Shown here in pieces: positions 8,135 through 16,737 of a stretch of 64,000 nt of DNA. A program made the translations under genes and the position numbers. The notes below the pieces were generated by a model. It searched no databases and was not told the origin of the DNA. It saw nothing but the letters and a program-made list of their open reading frames with translations. Every line of letters starts with the position of its first letter. Within the stretch, counting starts at the first letter, position 1. Source of the stretch: Chersky-840 sp963811775 (GTDB taxonomy: Bacteria > Actinomycetota > Acidimicrobiia > Acidimicrobiales > UBA8190); contig CAWESO010000009.1 of NCBI GenBank assembly GCA_963811775.1, forward strand, positions 62,001 through 126,000, in the 5' to 3' direction.

Positions 8135-9064
8135 TTAGTCGGGGCCCGTCGTGGTGCGAGCGAGCCCTTCGTCGCTGTCGGTGGGCAACGCCGACGGATC
8201 GACCCTGCGCCACGGCTGCGCGCTGACGAGCCAGACCGTGGCCGCCACCAGCAGGACCGCGCACAACACCCAACCGAGCGCCGTGGTCCCCACGCCGACG
8301 TACTTGAGGCCTGACGCGAGGATCACGAACGTGATGGCGGGTCGGATGTAGCGGTCCGGCGCCCGAGACGACAGGAGCGATCCCACCAGCACGGCGGGGA
8401 CGCTGCCCACGATGAGCGAGGTGGTGACCGTCAGCTCCACGTGCCCGAACGCCAAGGCGCCGAGGGCGGCGGCGCCGGTCAGGGGCACAGCCTGGGAGAG
8501 GTCGGTCCCCACCAACTGGTTGGCGCCGATGGCGGGATAGAGAAAGAGCAGGAACACGATGATCAGCGACCCCGATCCCACCGACGTGATCCCGACGATG
8601 AGCCCGCCCACCATGCCGACCGCCACGGTGGGCAGCGGTCGCGCCGTCACGTTCCGGACCAGTCCGACCCGGGCGTGTCCGGCGCGCCGGTCGAGCGCGT
8701 AGCGCAGGATCATGGCGGCGGCGCCGACGAGCAGGGCGGCCCCGAGGGCGATCTGGACGTTCTTCTCGGCCGCCTTGGCGCTGCCGATGAGGTGGAGCAG
8801 ATAGGCGCCGAAGAACGCCATCGGCACCGAGCCCAGCGCCATCCATCCCACGAGTCGCAGGTTCACGGTGCCCTGACGCAGGTGCACGGCGGCGCCGATG
8901 GGGCGCATGACCACGGCGGCCACCAGGTCGCTGGAGATGGCGGTGGAAGGTTTCACCCCGAACAGCAGGATCAGCATCGGGGTCATGAGCGCACCACCGC
9001 CGGCCCCGGTCACCCCGACCAGGAACCCGATGATCGCACTGCCCAAGACGATGTAGGGATCCAA
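8135..9064 (-). CDS. TauE/SafE-family sulfite/organosulfonate exporter-like membrane protein
   Basis: The 309-residue protein has the internally duplicated TauE/SafE architecture. The first half contains GFLVGVTGAGGGALMTPMLI and the second GGLIVGITSVGSGSLIIVFL, each followed by further helices, about eight or nine in total. Members export sulfite, sulfoacetate or other anions, or take part in sulfur-compound metabolism. The start codon is TTG 9064, with GGGGGTGA about nine bases upstream. The C-terminal tail is short and cytoplasmic. It is convergent with the CPBP gene and stands alone. Confidence 0.83.
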   Translation of the reverse strand: MDPYIVLGSAIIGFLVGVTGAGGGALMTPMLILLFGVKPSTAISSDLVAAVVMRPIGAAVHLRQGTVNLRLVGWMALGSVPMAFFGAYLLHLIGSAKAAEKNVQIALGAALLVGAAAMILRYALDRRAGHARVGLVRNVTARPLPTVAVGMVGGLIVGITSVGSGSLIIVFLLFLYPAIGANQLVGTDLSQAVPLTGAAALGALAFGHVELTVTTSLIVGSVPAVLVGSLLSSRAPDRYIRPAITFVILASGLKYVGVGTTALGWVLCAVLLVAATVWLVSAQPWRRVDPSALPTDSDEGLARTTTGPD

Positions 9065-9183
9065 TCGACGTCACCCCCCGTCACCATGCTCCGTGATCCG
9101 CCGGCGCCCAGATCAGAAGCGAAAAAGGCGTGGCAGGACCCTACCCGCGTGGGCCCCGAGCCGCGTCGGTTCGGGCCGGCTCT

Positions 9184-9894
9184 TCAGTGCTTCACGGCGC
9201 GCAGATGGAGGAACATCGGCACGCGCCGCCAGTGGTCCGAGTCATCGATGCCGGGCAAGGGCACGGGCTCACGCAGAGCCTCGATCACGAACCCCGCCCC
9301 GGACAGAGCCGAGAAGTAGTCCTCCAGGGGGTGGCTCCAGCCCCTGAAACGCATGGCGAGGCCGCCCCGGGTCACGGTCTGGTCGAAGCGCCGGCGCCAG
9401 AAGTAGGGCTCTCGCACCACGAAGGTGGCGGCATCCGCACCGTCGTCGAAGGACCCGGTGTCGAACAAGGGGTGCGTCACGCAGATACAGAGCACGGCGC
9501 CGGGCTCGAGCACACGGGCGATCTCGGCCACCGCCCGGGGCATGTCGTCGAAGTCCATCAGCGTGTTGTAGGCGACGACGATGTCGACACTGGCGTCGGC
9601 CACCGGCAGCGACGAGGCGTCGCTCAGCACGTAACGCCCGTCGGGGTCGGCCTCGACGGCGTGACGGAGAAGGGTGGCTGAGCCGTCGACGGCCACGACC
9701 CGGTGGCCGCGTGCGGTCAGGTCGCGAGTGACCCGGCCCTCGCCACAGCCGACCTCGAGGGTGATGCGCTTCGGACGGGGCACGACGGCGTCGAAGAACG
9801 CGTCGCGGTAGTACCAGTAGGCGTCGTGTCCCGGCGTCCGGGCCCAGCGGACCCAGTTCTCCGCTTCGGCTTCCCACGTCGCCCTGTCGCCCAC
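9184..9894 (-). CDS. Class I SAM-dependent methyltransferase
   Basis: The 236-residue protein has SAM-binding motif I, LEVGCGEGRVTRDLTARG, at about residues 42-59. Motif II acidic residue is in VVAVDGSATLL, and the post-motif is VDIVVAYNTLMDFDD. The N-terminal GDRATWEAEAENWVRWARTP resembles ubiquinone/menaquinone-type and small-molecule methyltransferases. Start is GTG 9894. There is no operon partner, so the substrate is unknown. It is followed by a TauE/SafE gene on the same strand 119 bp away. Confidence 0.82.
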   Translation of the reverse strand: MGDRATWEAEAENWVRWARTPGHDAYWYYRDAFFDAVVPRPKRITLEVGCGEGRVTRDLTARGHRVVAVDGSATLLRHAVEADPDGRYVLSDASSLPVADASVDIVVAYNTLMDFDDMPRAVAEIARVLEPGAVLCICVTHPLFDTGSFDDGADAATFVVREPYFWRRRFDQTVTRGGLAMRFRGWSHPLEDYFSALSGAGFVIEALREPVPLPGIDDSDHWRRVPMFLHLRAVKH

Positions 9895-10031
9895 GCCGAG
9901 AAGGTACCGGAGCCCGTCGAGTGCCCCCGATGCGCGCCCCTGCTGCCCGTCGCAGGTGGCGTCGGGCGCCCCCGGACCGACGCCGGGGCCGAAGCCGGCC
10001 CGTCAAGGGTCGTTGGTACGCTCCGGCCTTC

Positions 10032-10340
10032 ATGACTGGACGCCGCATCCGTCGGCGCGCCCCGACGACGCCAGGGGCGCGTCGGCGCGACCCGGTGCCC
10101 AACGAAGACAGGCTGCGCGCCCTCGGCGAGATGATGCAAGGGGGCCCCACGCCGTCCGACGTGAGCGCGTCGGGGCCGGCGTCCACCGCGTCCGGGCCCG
10201 GCCCACAGAGCGGGGACCCACCAGCAGGCGGGTCATCGGGAGGCGGCCCGCCGGGCACGGGGTCAGTTGGTGACGCGGACGACCACCCCGATCCCGGGCC
10301 GGTACCCACGGTCCGTCCCACCTCCCTGCGACGCCGGCGT
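10032..10340 (+). other. Probable displaced N-terminal segment of the LCP gene (other frame)
   Basis: ATG 10032 opens a frame reading MTGRRIRRRAP, then PNEDRLRALGEMMQGG, a Gly/Pro/Ser-rich linker and the basic stretch SLRRRRRV. This is what the cytoplasmic head of an LCP protein normally looks like just before its single membrane helix. The membrane helix itself (IVVALAALLVVVAGG) is in a frame shifted by one base. A single indel around 10325-10345 would join them. I cannot tell assembly error from mutation. Confidence 0.4.
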
Positions 10341-11904
10341 CGCGTACCGACGCGGCATCGTGGTGGCGCTCGCCGCGCTGCTCGTCGTGGTCGCGGGCGG
10401 GATGGGCTACGCCTACTACCTCGCCCACGACCTCAACCGCGTCCACGTCGGCGGACTGTCGGGGGCACTCACCACCGGGCTCGAGGCCGGCACCGAGAAC
10501 ATCCTCATGGTGGGGTCGACGTCGCGCTGCGCCCTGCAGGTCCAGAACCTCGCCTACGGCCTGTGCCAGGGAAGTGCGGACTCGGCTCCCGTGAACGGCG
10601 TCAACAGTGACGTCATCATGATCCTGCACGTGAACCTGGCCAAGCACCGCCTGGCGATCCTCTCGATCCCGCGCGACCTGTTCATCCCCAACGCCCGCAC
10701 CACCGGCGCCAACAAGGTCGACGCCGGCCTCTACCAGGGCATGACCCAACTGGTGGCGTCGATTCAAGAGGACTTCGGGATCCCCATCCAACGCGCCGTC
10801 TCTCTCAACTTCGACCAGTTCGCCGCGGTGGTGAACGCCCTGGGCGGGATCAACATGTCGTTCCCGATGTCGGTGTTCGATGCGTCGTCGGGACTCAACG
10901 TGCGCGCCGCCACCTGCGTCCACCTCAACGGGACCCAGGCCCTCGAAGTAGTGCGGGCCCGGAAGCTGCAGTACAAGACGAGCGGCACCACGAGCACCGA
11001 CGCCATGGACTGGCCCCAGGAGGGCCTGAGCGACCTGGCCCGCATCCGGCGCGACCACGAGTTCCTCAGGGTGCTCGCCACCGCCGCCTCCAAGCACGGT
11101 CTCGGGAACCCCGTCGGCGACCTCGACCTCATCAACTCCCTGAAAGGCGACCTCACCTTCGACCAGACGTGGCCCGTGAGTGACATGGTGCACCTCGTCC
11201 TCGACTTCCACTCGGTGAAGGTCGACGCCGTCCCCCAGCTGACCCTGCCCGTGGCCGTCGTGACCGATCCCGACGGGCTGCAGGGGAGCTACGTCTACCA
11301 GGGCGGTGGCTACGGGGACGTCGAGTTCCCGGCCCAGGCTCCCGACGAGACCGCCATCGACCAGCTGCTCGGCGTCGGCCCGACCACCGACTCCATGACC
11401 GGCACCCCGCTCCCCTCCCCGGGGTCGGTGACGGTGTCGGTGCTGAACGGCACCGGTGCGTTCGACCAGGCCGCCGACACCGCCTCGGCCCTGACCGCAC
11501 TGGGGTTCCACGCCGTGGGTGTCGGCGACGCCAGGCCGGTCGGCGACGTGTCGGAGACCGTCGTCACCTACGGATCGCACGCCGCCGCCGTAGAAGCGGC
11601 GGCCGAGGCCGTGACACGCTCGATGAGCGGCGCGGTGGTCATGGCCTATGACCCCGGCCAGGTGACCGACGGCGCCATGGTCACGGTCGTCACAGGGACC
11701 CAGTTCGCCGTGAACGCCCCCTCGGGCTCGTCGACCCAGAGCACCACGGCATCGGGGTCGTCGTCCTCGACCACCTCGACGACGGCTCCGACGGCGAGCG
11801 CCGTCGCCACCCCGTCACCGCCGACGTCGAAGCTCCAGCCCTGGGACCCCCGGGCCTGCCCGGCCGGGGCGACGCCGACGGCTCCGGTGCCGAACCGGAC
11901 CTGA
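10267..11904 (+). CDS. LytR-CpsA-Psr (LCP) family protein with LytR_C domain
   Basis: The 545-residue frame has a membrane anchor at about residues 30-50. The LCP catalytic domain follows at about 75-290, with NSDVIMILHVN, LSIPRDLFIP, NKVDAGLYQG and RARKLQY-type arginines. A LytR_C domain (VTVSVLNGTGAFDQAADTAS) lies near 395-475 and a Ser/Thr-rich tail ends the protein. LCP enzymes transfer undecaprenyl-linked glycopolymers to peptidoglycan outside the membrane. In this frame the first start is TTG 10267 or GTG 10270, giving an unusual N-terminus; the better N-terminal segment from 10032 is one base out of frame. It is convergent with the signal peptidase gene, 11 bp away. Confidence 0.85.
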   Translation: MVTRTTTPIPGRYPRSVPPPCDAGVAYRRGIVVALAALLVVVAGGMGYAYYLAHDLNRVHVGGLSGALTTGLEAGTENILMVGSTSRCALQVQNLAYGLCQGSADSAPVNGVNSDVIMILHVNLAKHRLAILSIPRDLFIPNARTTGANKVDAGLYQGMTQLVASIQEDFGIPIQRAVSLNFDQFAAVVNALGGINMSFPMSVFDASSGLNVRAATCVHLNGTQALEVVRARKLQYKTSGTTSTDAMDWPQEGLSDLARIRRDHEFLRVLATAASKHGLGNPVGDLDLINSLKGDLTFDQTWPVSDMVHLVLDFHSVKVDAVPQLTLPVAVVTDPDGLQGSYVYQGGGYGDVEFPAQAPDETAIDQLLGVGPTTDSMTGTPLPSPGSVTVSVLNGTGAFDQAADTASALTALGFHAVGVGDARPVGDVSETVVTYGSHAAAVEAAAEAVTRSMSGAVVMAYDPGQVTDGAMVTVVTGTQFAVNAPSGSSTQSTTASGSSSSTTSTTAPTASAVATPSPPTSKLQPWDPRACPAGATPTAPVPNRT

Positions 11905-11915
11905 ACCGGCGTGTT

Positions 11916-12515
11916 CTAAAACCAGTGCATCCAGGGGTGCCCGTGGCGCCAGATGATCGCGTCCACTTTGCCGATGATGTCAGACGCCGGCAGCGTGCCC
12001 CAGTACCGGCTGTCGCCCGAGTCCCCCCGGCAGTCGCCCATCATGAAGTACCGCCCCTTGGGGATCGTCTGGGCCTTGATGCTCGCGCTCGACTGGGCGC
12101 AGATGCCTTTGAGCGCCGGCAACCACGGCTCGGGCACGGGTGAGCCGTCGATGTACACGGTGTTGCCCACCGACGAGATTCGTTCCCCGGGGAGACCGAT
12201 CACCCGCTTGACGAGGACGGGAGGCCCGCCGGAGTCGGCGGGAGGATCGTGGAACACCAGGATGTCCCCTCGGTGCACGGTGCGGTAGAGCTTGTCGACG
12301 ATGATGCGGTCCCCCGGGGCCAGGGTCGGCGTCATCGACGGCGTGGGCACGAAATACGTCTGCACGGCGTAGGCGCGCGTCCCGGCTGAGACGAGCACGA
12401 CGATGACGATGAAGACCACCCAGCCGAGCACGGACCGGGTCCGGGGGTGCATCCGCGTCCTGCGGGCCGGCGGGCGGTCACCGGTGATCGGGGCGGGGTC
12501 GATACCGGTCGTCAC
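11916..12515 (-). CDS. lepB: Type I signal peptidase (S26 family)
   Basis: Counting from GTG 12515 the protein has 199 residues. It has one membrane helix (VLGWVVFIVIVVLVSAG), the catalytic serine in VPTPSMTPTL (Ser60) and the general-base lysine in VLVKRVIGLPGERI (Lys103). The conserved box MGDCRGDSGDSRYWG is near the C-terminus. It cleaves signal peptides from secreted proteins on the outer face of the membrane. The reading frame stays open upstream to 12665, but that part is low-complexity arginine/glycine and overlaps the phosphotransferase gene end, so I prefer 12515. ATG 12452 is another candidate. Confidence 0.88.
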   Translation of the reverse strand: MTTGIDPAPITGDRPPARRTRMHPRTRSVLGWVVFIVIVVLVSAGTRAYAVQTYFVPTPSMTPTLAPGDRIIVDKLYRTVHRGDILVFHDPPADSGGPPVLVKRVIGLPGERISSVGNTVYIDGSPVPEPWLPALKGICAQSSASIKAQTIPKGRYFMMGDCRGDSGDSRYWGTLPASDIIGKVDAIIWRHGHPWMHWF

Positions 12516-12619
12516 ACGCCCATCATCGCCCACGCACCACCCCCCCCGACGGTCAGCCCCCGGACCACGACCCTCGGCACGCCCCCGCTCATGGGCAACA
12601 CCCCCGTCCCGAGCGCCGC

Positions 12620-13489
12620 TCAGCCCACGGCGTCGAGGAACCGGCCCCGGTTCTCGACGAACCACGCCCGCCTCCGGTCGTAGCGAGCCAGGCCCCCCAT
12701 CTGCTCGACCATGGCGATGAAGGCCTTCTCGCCTCGATCGATGCGGCGCTGGAGGAAGGCGACGCCGCGGAGCACGTTGCCCTCGACGGCGTCGACGAGG
12801 GCGCTGCGACCCGGGGGCAGTCCGTAGCCGTCGGCGGCGACGCGGAGTCGCGCGAACGGATCGAGCCCACCGCGTCCGGTGCGGGCCGCGTCCTCGGGCG
12901 TGTCGATGGGCACGGTCATGAGCGCCAAGCGCGCCAGGTCGTAGAGCCTGCGCCCCGGCGCGGCGAAGTCGAAGTCGAGCAGCGCCACCGCCACTCCCGA
13001 TCTGAACACCACGTTCTCGGGACAGACGTCGTTGTGGCAGATCACCGGGGCGTCGTCCCCCACACCGCTCTGTTGGGCGTGGCCCCCGCCGTCTGCGCGA
13101 AGACCGGGATCAGGATCGGCCATCTCCGGGCTCCACGTCGCCGCGTCGGGAGCGACGAAGCCGACCGTGGCGTCGTGGAACCTGCGCAGGAGCTGCGCCA
13201 TGGACCCGAGCACCGCGTCGGACTGCGACCACGCTGGGAACGGTGGGAACGGCACGTCCCCGGGGATGAAGCGCAGACGCTCCTCGCCCCCCGCCACGAG
13301 GCCCAGGGGCTCGGGCGCGCCGCCGAACCCGCGCCGGCGCACATGGCGGAGCAGGGCGTGGATGGTCGTCGATTGCTCGTTCGACGGTCGACGCACCTCG
13401 TCGCCGACGCGTCGCACGGCCCCGGCATTGGCCACGCCTCCGTGGAGCAATTCCTCGTACGGCTCCTGGCGCGACTCCCCGTGCGTCAC
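12620..13489 (-). CDS. Aminoglycoside-phosphotransferase-like (APH) kinase family protein
   Basis: The 289-residue protein has the APH/choline-kinase fold. Its catalytic loop is VICHNDVCPENVVF (Brenner motif H-N-D) and its metal-binding motif LLDFDFAAPGRRLYDLA. The N-terminal nucleotide-binding half (TIHALLRHVRRRGF and onward) is divergent. Such proteins phosphorylate small-molecule hydroxyls; there is no reason to infer drug resistance. GTG 13489 is the start. It lies just upstream of lepB on the same strand and may be cotranscribed. Confidence 0.78.
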   Translation of the reverse strand: MTHGESRQEPYEELLHGGVANAGAVRRVGDEVRRPSNEQSTTIHALLRHVRRRGFGGAPEPLGLVAGGEERLRFIPGDVPFPPFPAWSQSDAVLGSMAQLLRRFHDATVGFVAPDAATWSPEMADPDPGLRADGGGHAQQSGVGDDAPVICHNDVCPENVVFRSGVAVALLDFDFAAPGRRLYDLARLALMTVPIDTPEDAARTGRGGLDPFARLRVAADGYGLPPGRSALVDAVEGNVLRGVAFLQRRIDRGEKAFIAMVEQMGGLARYDRRRAWFVENRGRFLDAVG

Positions 13490-13752
13490 CGACCCAGCGT
13501 GCCATCACCCGAGGTCGGCTCGGGACACGGCGCCCACCTGCCAACTCGTCACCGGAACCCAAGCTGGCCCAGCAACCTTTCTCCGTGCACAACTCCACGC
13601 TCCGCGTGACAACGACGAGGTGTCCCGTCGGCGGGCACGACCCCTGGCGCGAGGATCCACCCAGACGCCTATTGTGCCGGGTGGTGCAGAGGTGAGCTGC
13701 TCCTTCGCTCGCTGTGCACACCCGCTGAACCCGCTCAAAAGGAGACAACTCA
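13490..13752. other. Intergenic region before the beta-helix/GYW-repeat gene
   Basis: This 263-bp gap between divergent genes contains AAAAGGAGA directly before ATG 13753 and a small inverted repeat CACGCtccGCGTG at about 13596. I see no other convincing feature. Confidence 0.4.
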
Positions 13753-15642
13753 ATGTCAATCCTTCGCCATGCGCGCACGGCCCGACATGTGGCCGGTCGC
13801 GCAATCTGCGTCGCCGCTCTCGCCGGCGGTGCGTTCACCGTGGCCGCCATCGGTGCGGCGAGCCCCGCCGGCGCCGCCACCTGCACGACCGTCGGCACCA
13901 CCGGCCTCACCGCCGACGTCGTCGCCACCAACGGGCAGTCGATCACCGGGACCGTCACGGCCACCGGCTGCGACGTCGGGATCTACGTCGGGGCGGCCGT
14001 CAGCAACGTCACCATCAACGCCGCCACCGTTACCGGCGCCAACGACGAGGGCATTCTGGCGGAAGGAACAGCGGGGCTGACCATCAGCAACAGCACGATC
14101 TCGGGCAACAGCGTGAACCTGAACGCCACCATCCCTGACCCCCACGCCGTGATGCTCGACGGAGTGTCGGGCGCCACGATCACGGGCAATACGATCACGA
14201 ACAACAACAGCGGCGGGATCGGCATCGCCGACAACGGGCCGGTCGACCCGGGCACGCCCAACGCCGGGCCCGGCACCGCGGTGCCGTCCAACAACGACGT
14301 GGTCACCGGCAACCACCTGAGCGGCAACACCGGTGGGTGCGCCATCATCGCCGAAGCCTGGAACCCCGGTGGCGGCGTCACGGGCACCATGATCCAGAAC
14401 AACACGGTCACCGGGACGGCCGGGCAGTTCGGGCCCAACGGGCCTGACATCGGCCAGATCGTCCTCGCCGACGACGCCGCGGGTGCGACGATCAACAACA
14501 CCACCATCACCGGTAACACCGTGACGCAGTCCTTCGTGACGGGTATCACGCTGCATGCCAACGCCCCCCAGGACGTCATCTCCAACACGACGATCACCAA
14601 CAACGTGTTGACCGACAACAACTGGGGCGACGCCAACGCCGCGCCGTCGACCGACGCCATCGCCTTGATTGTGGAGACCTATCCGGGCTCGCTGGCGGCG
14701 TCGATCAGCGGCACGTCGATCTCGGGCAACACCATCACCCAGCAGGTCGTGGCCATCTGGATCAAGGGCGCCACCACCACCACGGTCGGGGCCAACACCA
14801 TCACCCTGCCGGCCGGAGGCACCGCGCTCTACACGCAGCCGGTGGCGGGAGCCGGGTACTGGCTGGCCGGCTCGGACGGCGGTGTCTTCTCCTTCGGCGA
14901 CGCCAAGTACTACGGCTCGGCCCCGGGCCTGGGCCTCAAGCTGCAGCAGCCCATCGTGGCCATGGCCCCGAGCCGCGACCGTGGCGGGTACTGGGAGGTC
15001 GGCGCCGACGGTGGGGTGCTCGGCTTCGGTGACGCGTACTACTACGGGTCACTGCCGGGCCTGAAGGTCCACGTGAGCAACGTCGTCGGCTTCACCCCGA
15101 CGCCGGCCACGGACCAGGGCGCGACCGGCGGCCTCGGGTACTGGATGGCCGGGTCCGACGGTGGCGTGTTCTCCTTCGGCGACGCCAAGTTCCACGGGTC
15201 GGTGCCCGGTGTGGGCGTCCACGTCAAGAACATCGTGGGCATCACCCCGACCTCGACCGGCCTCGGGTACTGGATGGTCGGGTCCGACGGGGGCGTCTTC
15301 TCCTTCGGCGACGCCACTTACCACGGCTCGCTCCCGGGCAAGGGCATCCACGTCAACAACATCGTGGGCATCGTGGCCACGCCCGACGGCGGCGGCTACT
15401 GGGTCGTGGCGTCGGACGGCGGCGTGTTCGCCTTCGGCGACGCCGTCTACTCGGGCTCGGTGCCCGGCGTCGGCGTCCACATCAACAACATCGTGGGACT
15501 CACGGCCACGGCCGACGGCAACGGCTACTGGCTGTTCGCCTCCGACGGCGGCGTGTTCTCCTTCGGGGACGCCAAGTTCCAGGGCTCGGTGCCCGGGGTC
15601 GGTGCCCACGTCCACAACATCGTGTCCGGGGCCAGCACCTGA
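13753..15642 (+). CDS. Secreted right-handed beta-helix protein with C-terminal GYW/FGDA repeats
   Basis: The 629-residue protein starts with a signal peptide (RHARTARHVAGRAICVAALA, cleavage likely after ASPAGA). Residues about 45-355 are a parallel beta-helix with repeated N-[NT]-T-[IV] rungs (TISNSTISGNSV, TITGNTITNNNSG) of the NosD/pectate-lyase type. From residue 368 there are six tandem units of about 43 residues built on GYW-x-x-GSDGGVFSFGDA-x-x-x-GS. Such repeats fit beta-propeller blades. There is no anchor motif, so it is probably released or wall-associated. The RBS is AAAGGAG. It is convergent with the barrel/Ig-like secreted protein. No enzymatic residues are recognisable. Confidence 0.8.
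   Translation: MSILRHARTARHVAGRAICVAALAGGAFTVAAIGAASPAGAATCTTVGTTGLTADVVATNGQSITGTVTATGCDVGIYVGAAVSNVTINAATVTGANDEGILAEGTAGLTISNSTISGNSVNLNATIPDPHAVMLDGVSGATITGNTITNNNSGGIGIADNGPVDPGTPNAGPGTAVPSNNDVVTGNHLSGNTGGCAIIAEAWNPGGGVTGTMIQNNTVTGTAGQFGPNGPDIGQIVLADDAAGATINNTTITGNTVTQSFVTGITLHANAPQDVISNTTITNNVLTDNNWGDANAAPSTDAIALIVETYPGSLAASISGTSISGNTITQQVVAIWIKGATTTTVGANTITLPAGGTALYTQPVAGAGYWLAGSDGGVFSFGDAKYYGSAPGLGLKLQQPIVAMAPSRDRGGYWEVGADGGVLGFGDAYYYGSLPGLKVHVSNVVGFTPTPATDQGATGGLGYWMAGSDGGVFSFGDAKFHGSVPGVGVHVKNIVGITPTSTGLGYWMVGSDGGVFSFGDATYHGSLPGKGIHVNNIVGIVATPDGGGYWVVASDGGVFAFGDAVYSGSVPGVGVHINNIVGLTATADGNGYWLFASDGGVFSFGDAKFQGSVPGVGAHVHNIVSGAST
14854..15630 (+). repeat. Six tandem GYW..SDGGVFSFGDA coding repeats
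   Basis: Units begin near codons 368, 413, 462, 505, 548 and 591, each about 130 bp, with the second longer. Consensus per unit: GYW, SDGGVFSFGDA, then GS.PG....NIVG. DNA identity between copies is high in the GGCGTGTTCTCCTTCGG core. The same repeat family occurs in the gene at 43993-45423. Confidence 0.85.
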
Positions 15643-15710
15643 GACCGCAGGACGCGGCCGTCTCGATCTGAGGCGGGCCGAGTCCTGATGCACAGCAACG
15701 ACCGGGGCCG

Positions 15711-15750
15711 GGTGCCCCCGTCGCCGACGCAGGTCGGGGGCGGGGGCACC
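15711..15750. terminator. Hairpin terminator between convergent secreted-protein genes
   Basis: GGTGCCCCCG (15711-15720) and its exact complement CGGGGGCACC (15741-15750) form a 10-bp G/C stem with a 20-nt loop. It is placed 69 bp after one stop and 59 bp after the convergent one, so it can serve both strands. Confidence 0.6.
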
Positions 15751-15808
15751 TCCCGTTCGGGCCCCGCTCAGCTCAGGGCGTCGCCGCCACGCAACGCCTG
15801 ACAGCCAC

Positions 15809-16627
15809 TCAGCGCTTCACGGTCCACACGAAGGTGACGGTGGTGGCATCGACGGCGTCCGCCGCGCTCACCGTCACGTGCCTCTTCCCCGTGGTCACGG
15901 GCCGGCCCGAGATGACCCCCGACGCGGCGTTGATGGCCAGGCCGGCGGGGAGCCCGCCCGCCCCGTAGCGCAGGGGCTCGCTGGGCGAGGCGTCCACGCC
16001 TCTGATGTGGAGGCTGACGGGGCTGTCGAGCACCGTGGTCTGCTTGCCGGGGTCGGTCAGCGCGATGGGCGTCCAGCACCGGGCCGGCCCCGTGAAGATG
16101 GGGGTCGTCGTCACCGGCAGGCCCGGGGGCGGGTCGACGACGACCGTCGGGTTGGCGGGGTCGGTGACCGAGTCGGCGCGCGTCCACGTGCTCTCACAGG
16201 AGCGCAGCGCCTTCTTCTCGGGGGCCTTGCGCGAGTTGGCGTCCCCGCCGGCCCACATGTCGAAGCGGTAGAGGTGGTACCGGGCCCAGTCGGCGTCGCA
16301 CTCCGAGCACTCGTCCTCGTGGATGAAGTAGCGCTTCATGTACGGGACGTAGATGACCTCGCACCACCCCAGCTCGCTCACGTCGGTGGCGAAGGTGACG
16401 GGGTTGGCGTACGTCCCCACCCCTCCGGCGCTGTTGTGCAGGCACGGATGGGCGATGGCAGGACCGGGCGGGGAGTTGTCGGCCCAGCCGTAGAGCGTCA
16501 TGAACGCCTTCACGTTGGTGCCCTGGGCGCTTGCCGCGGTGGGGACGCCGAACACACCGAGCGCAACAGCCAGCGCGCCCAGGACGAGGAGGCTCCGTGG
16601 GGAGCGCCACCGCACCGTCGCGTTCAC
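15809..16627 (-). CDS. Secreted barwin/RlpA-like barrel protein with putative Ig domain
   Basis: Counted from GTG 16627 the protein has 272 residues. It has a signal peptide (SPRSLLVLGALAVALGVFG, then PTAASAQG). An N-terminal domain contains KAFMTLYGWADNSPPG, GGVGTYANPVTFATD, IYVPYMKRYFIHEDEC and YRFDMWAGGD, a pattern like double-psi beta-barrel (3D/RlpA/barwin) folds. A C-terminal segment LRYGAGGLPAGLAI, then GVISGRPVTTGKRHVTV, matches putative Ig (He_PIG) domains. Cysteines in ECSEC suggest disulfides. The likely role is cell-wall binding or turnover; enzymatic activity is not shown. A GTG at 16669 is an alternative start. Confidence 0.65.
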   Translation of the reverse strand: MNATVRWRSPRSLLVLGALAVALGVFGVPTAASAQGTNVKAFMTLYGWADNSPPGPAIAHPCLHNSAGGVGTYANPVTFATDVSELGWCEVIYVPYMKRYFIHEDECSECDADWARYHLYRFDMWAGGDANSRKAPEKKALRSCESTWTRADSVTDPANPTVVVDPPPGLPVTTTPIFTGPARCWTPIALTDPGKQTTVLDSPVSLHIRGVDASPSEPLRYGAGGLPAGLAINAASGVISGRPVTTGKRHVTVSAADAVDATTVTFVWTVKR

Positions 16628-16737
16628 GGCGCGAGCGTAACCGAGCAGGCTCCCGCGTCGCCGGGCCACGATCGGCCCGGGCTGCCCAGTAGAGCGGCTC
16701 AGTACCGCGGCTCAGGACAACGGCCCGGTACCGCGGC

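Noticed and set aside
11108..12900. Extended signal peptidase start upstream of 12515
   Set aside because: The extra residues are low-complexity Arg/Gly and overlap the end of the phosphotransferase gene; 12515 gives normal family length.
12620..13489. Antibiotic-resistance aminoglycoside kinase
   Set aside because: The APH fold is shared by many metabolic kinases; nothing in the sequence or context supports drug resistance.
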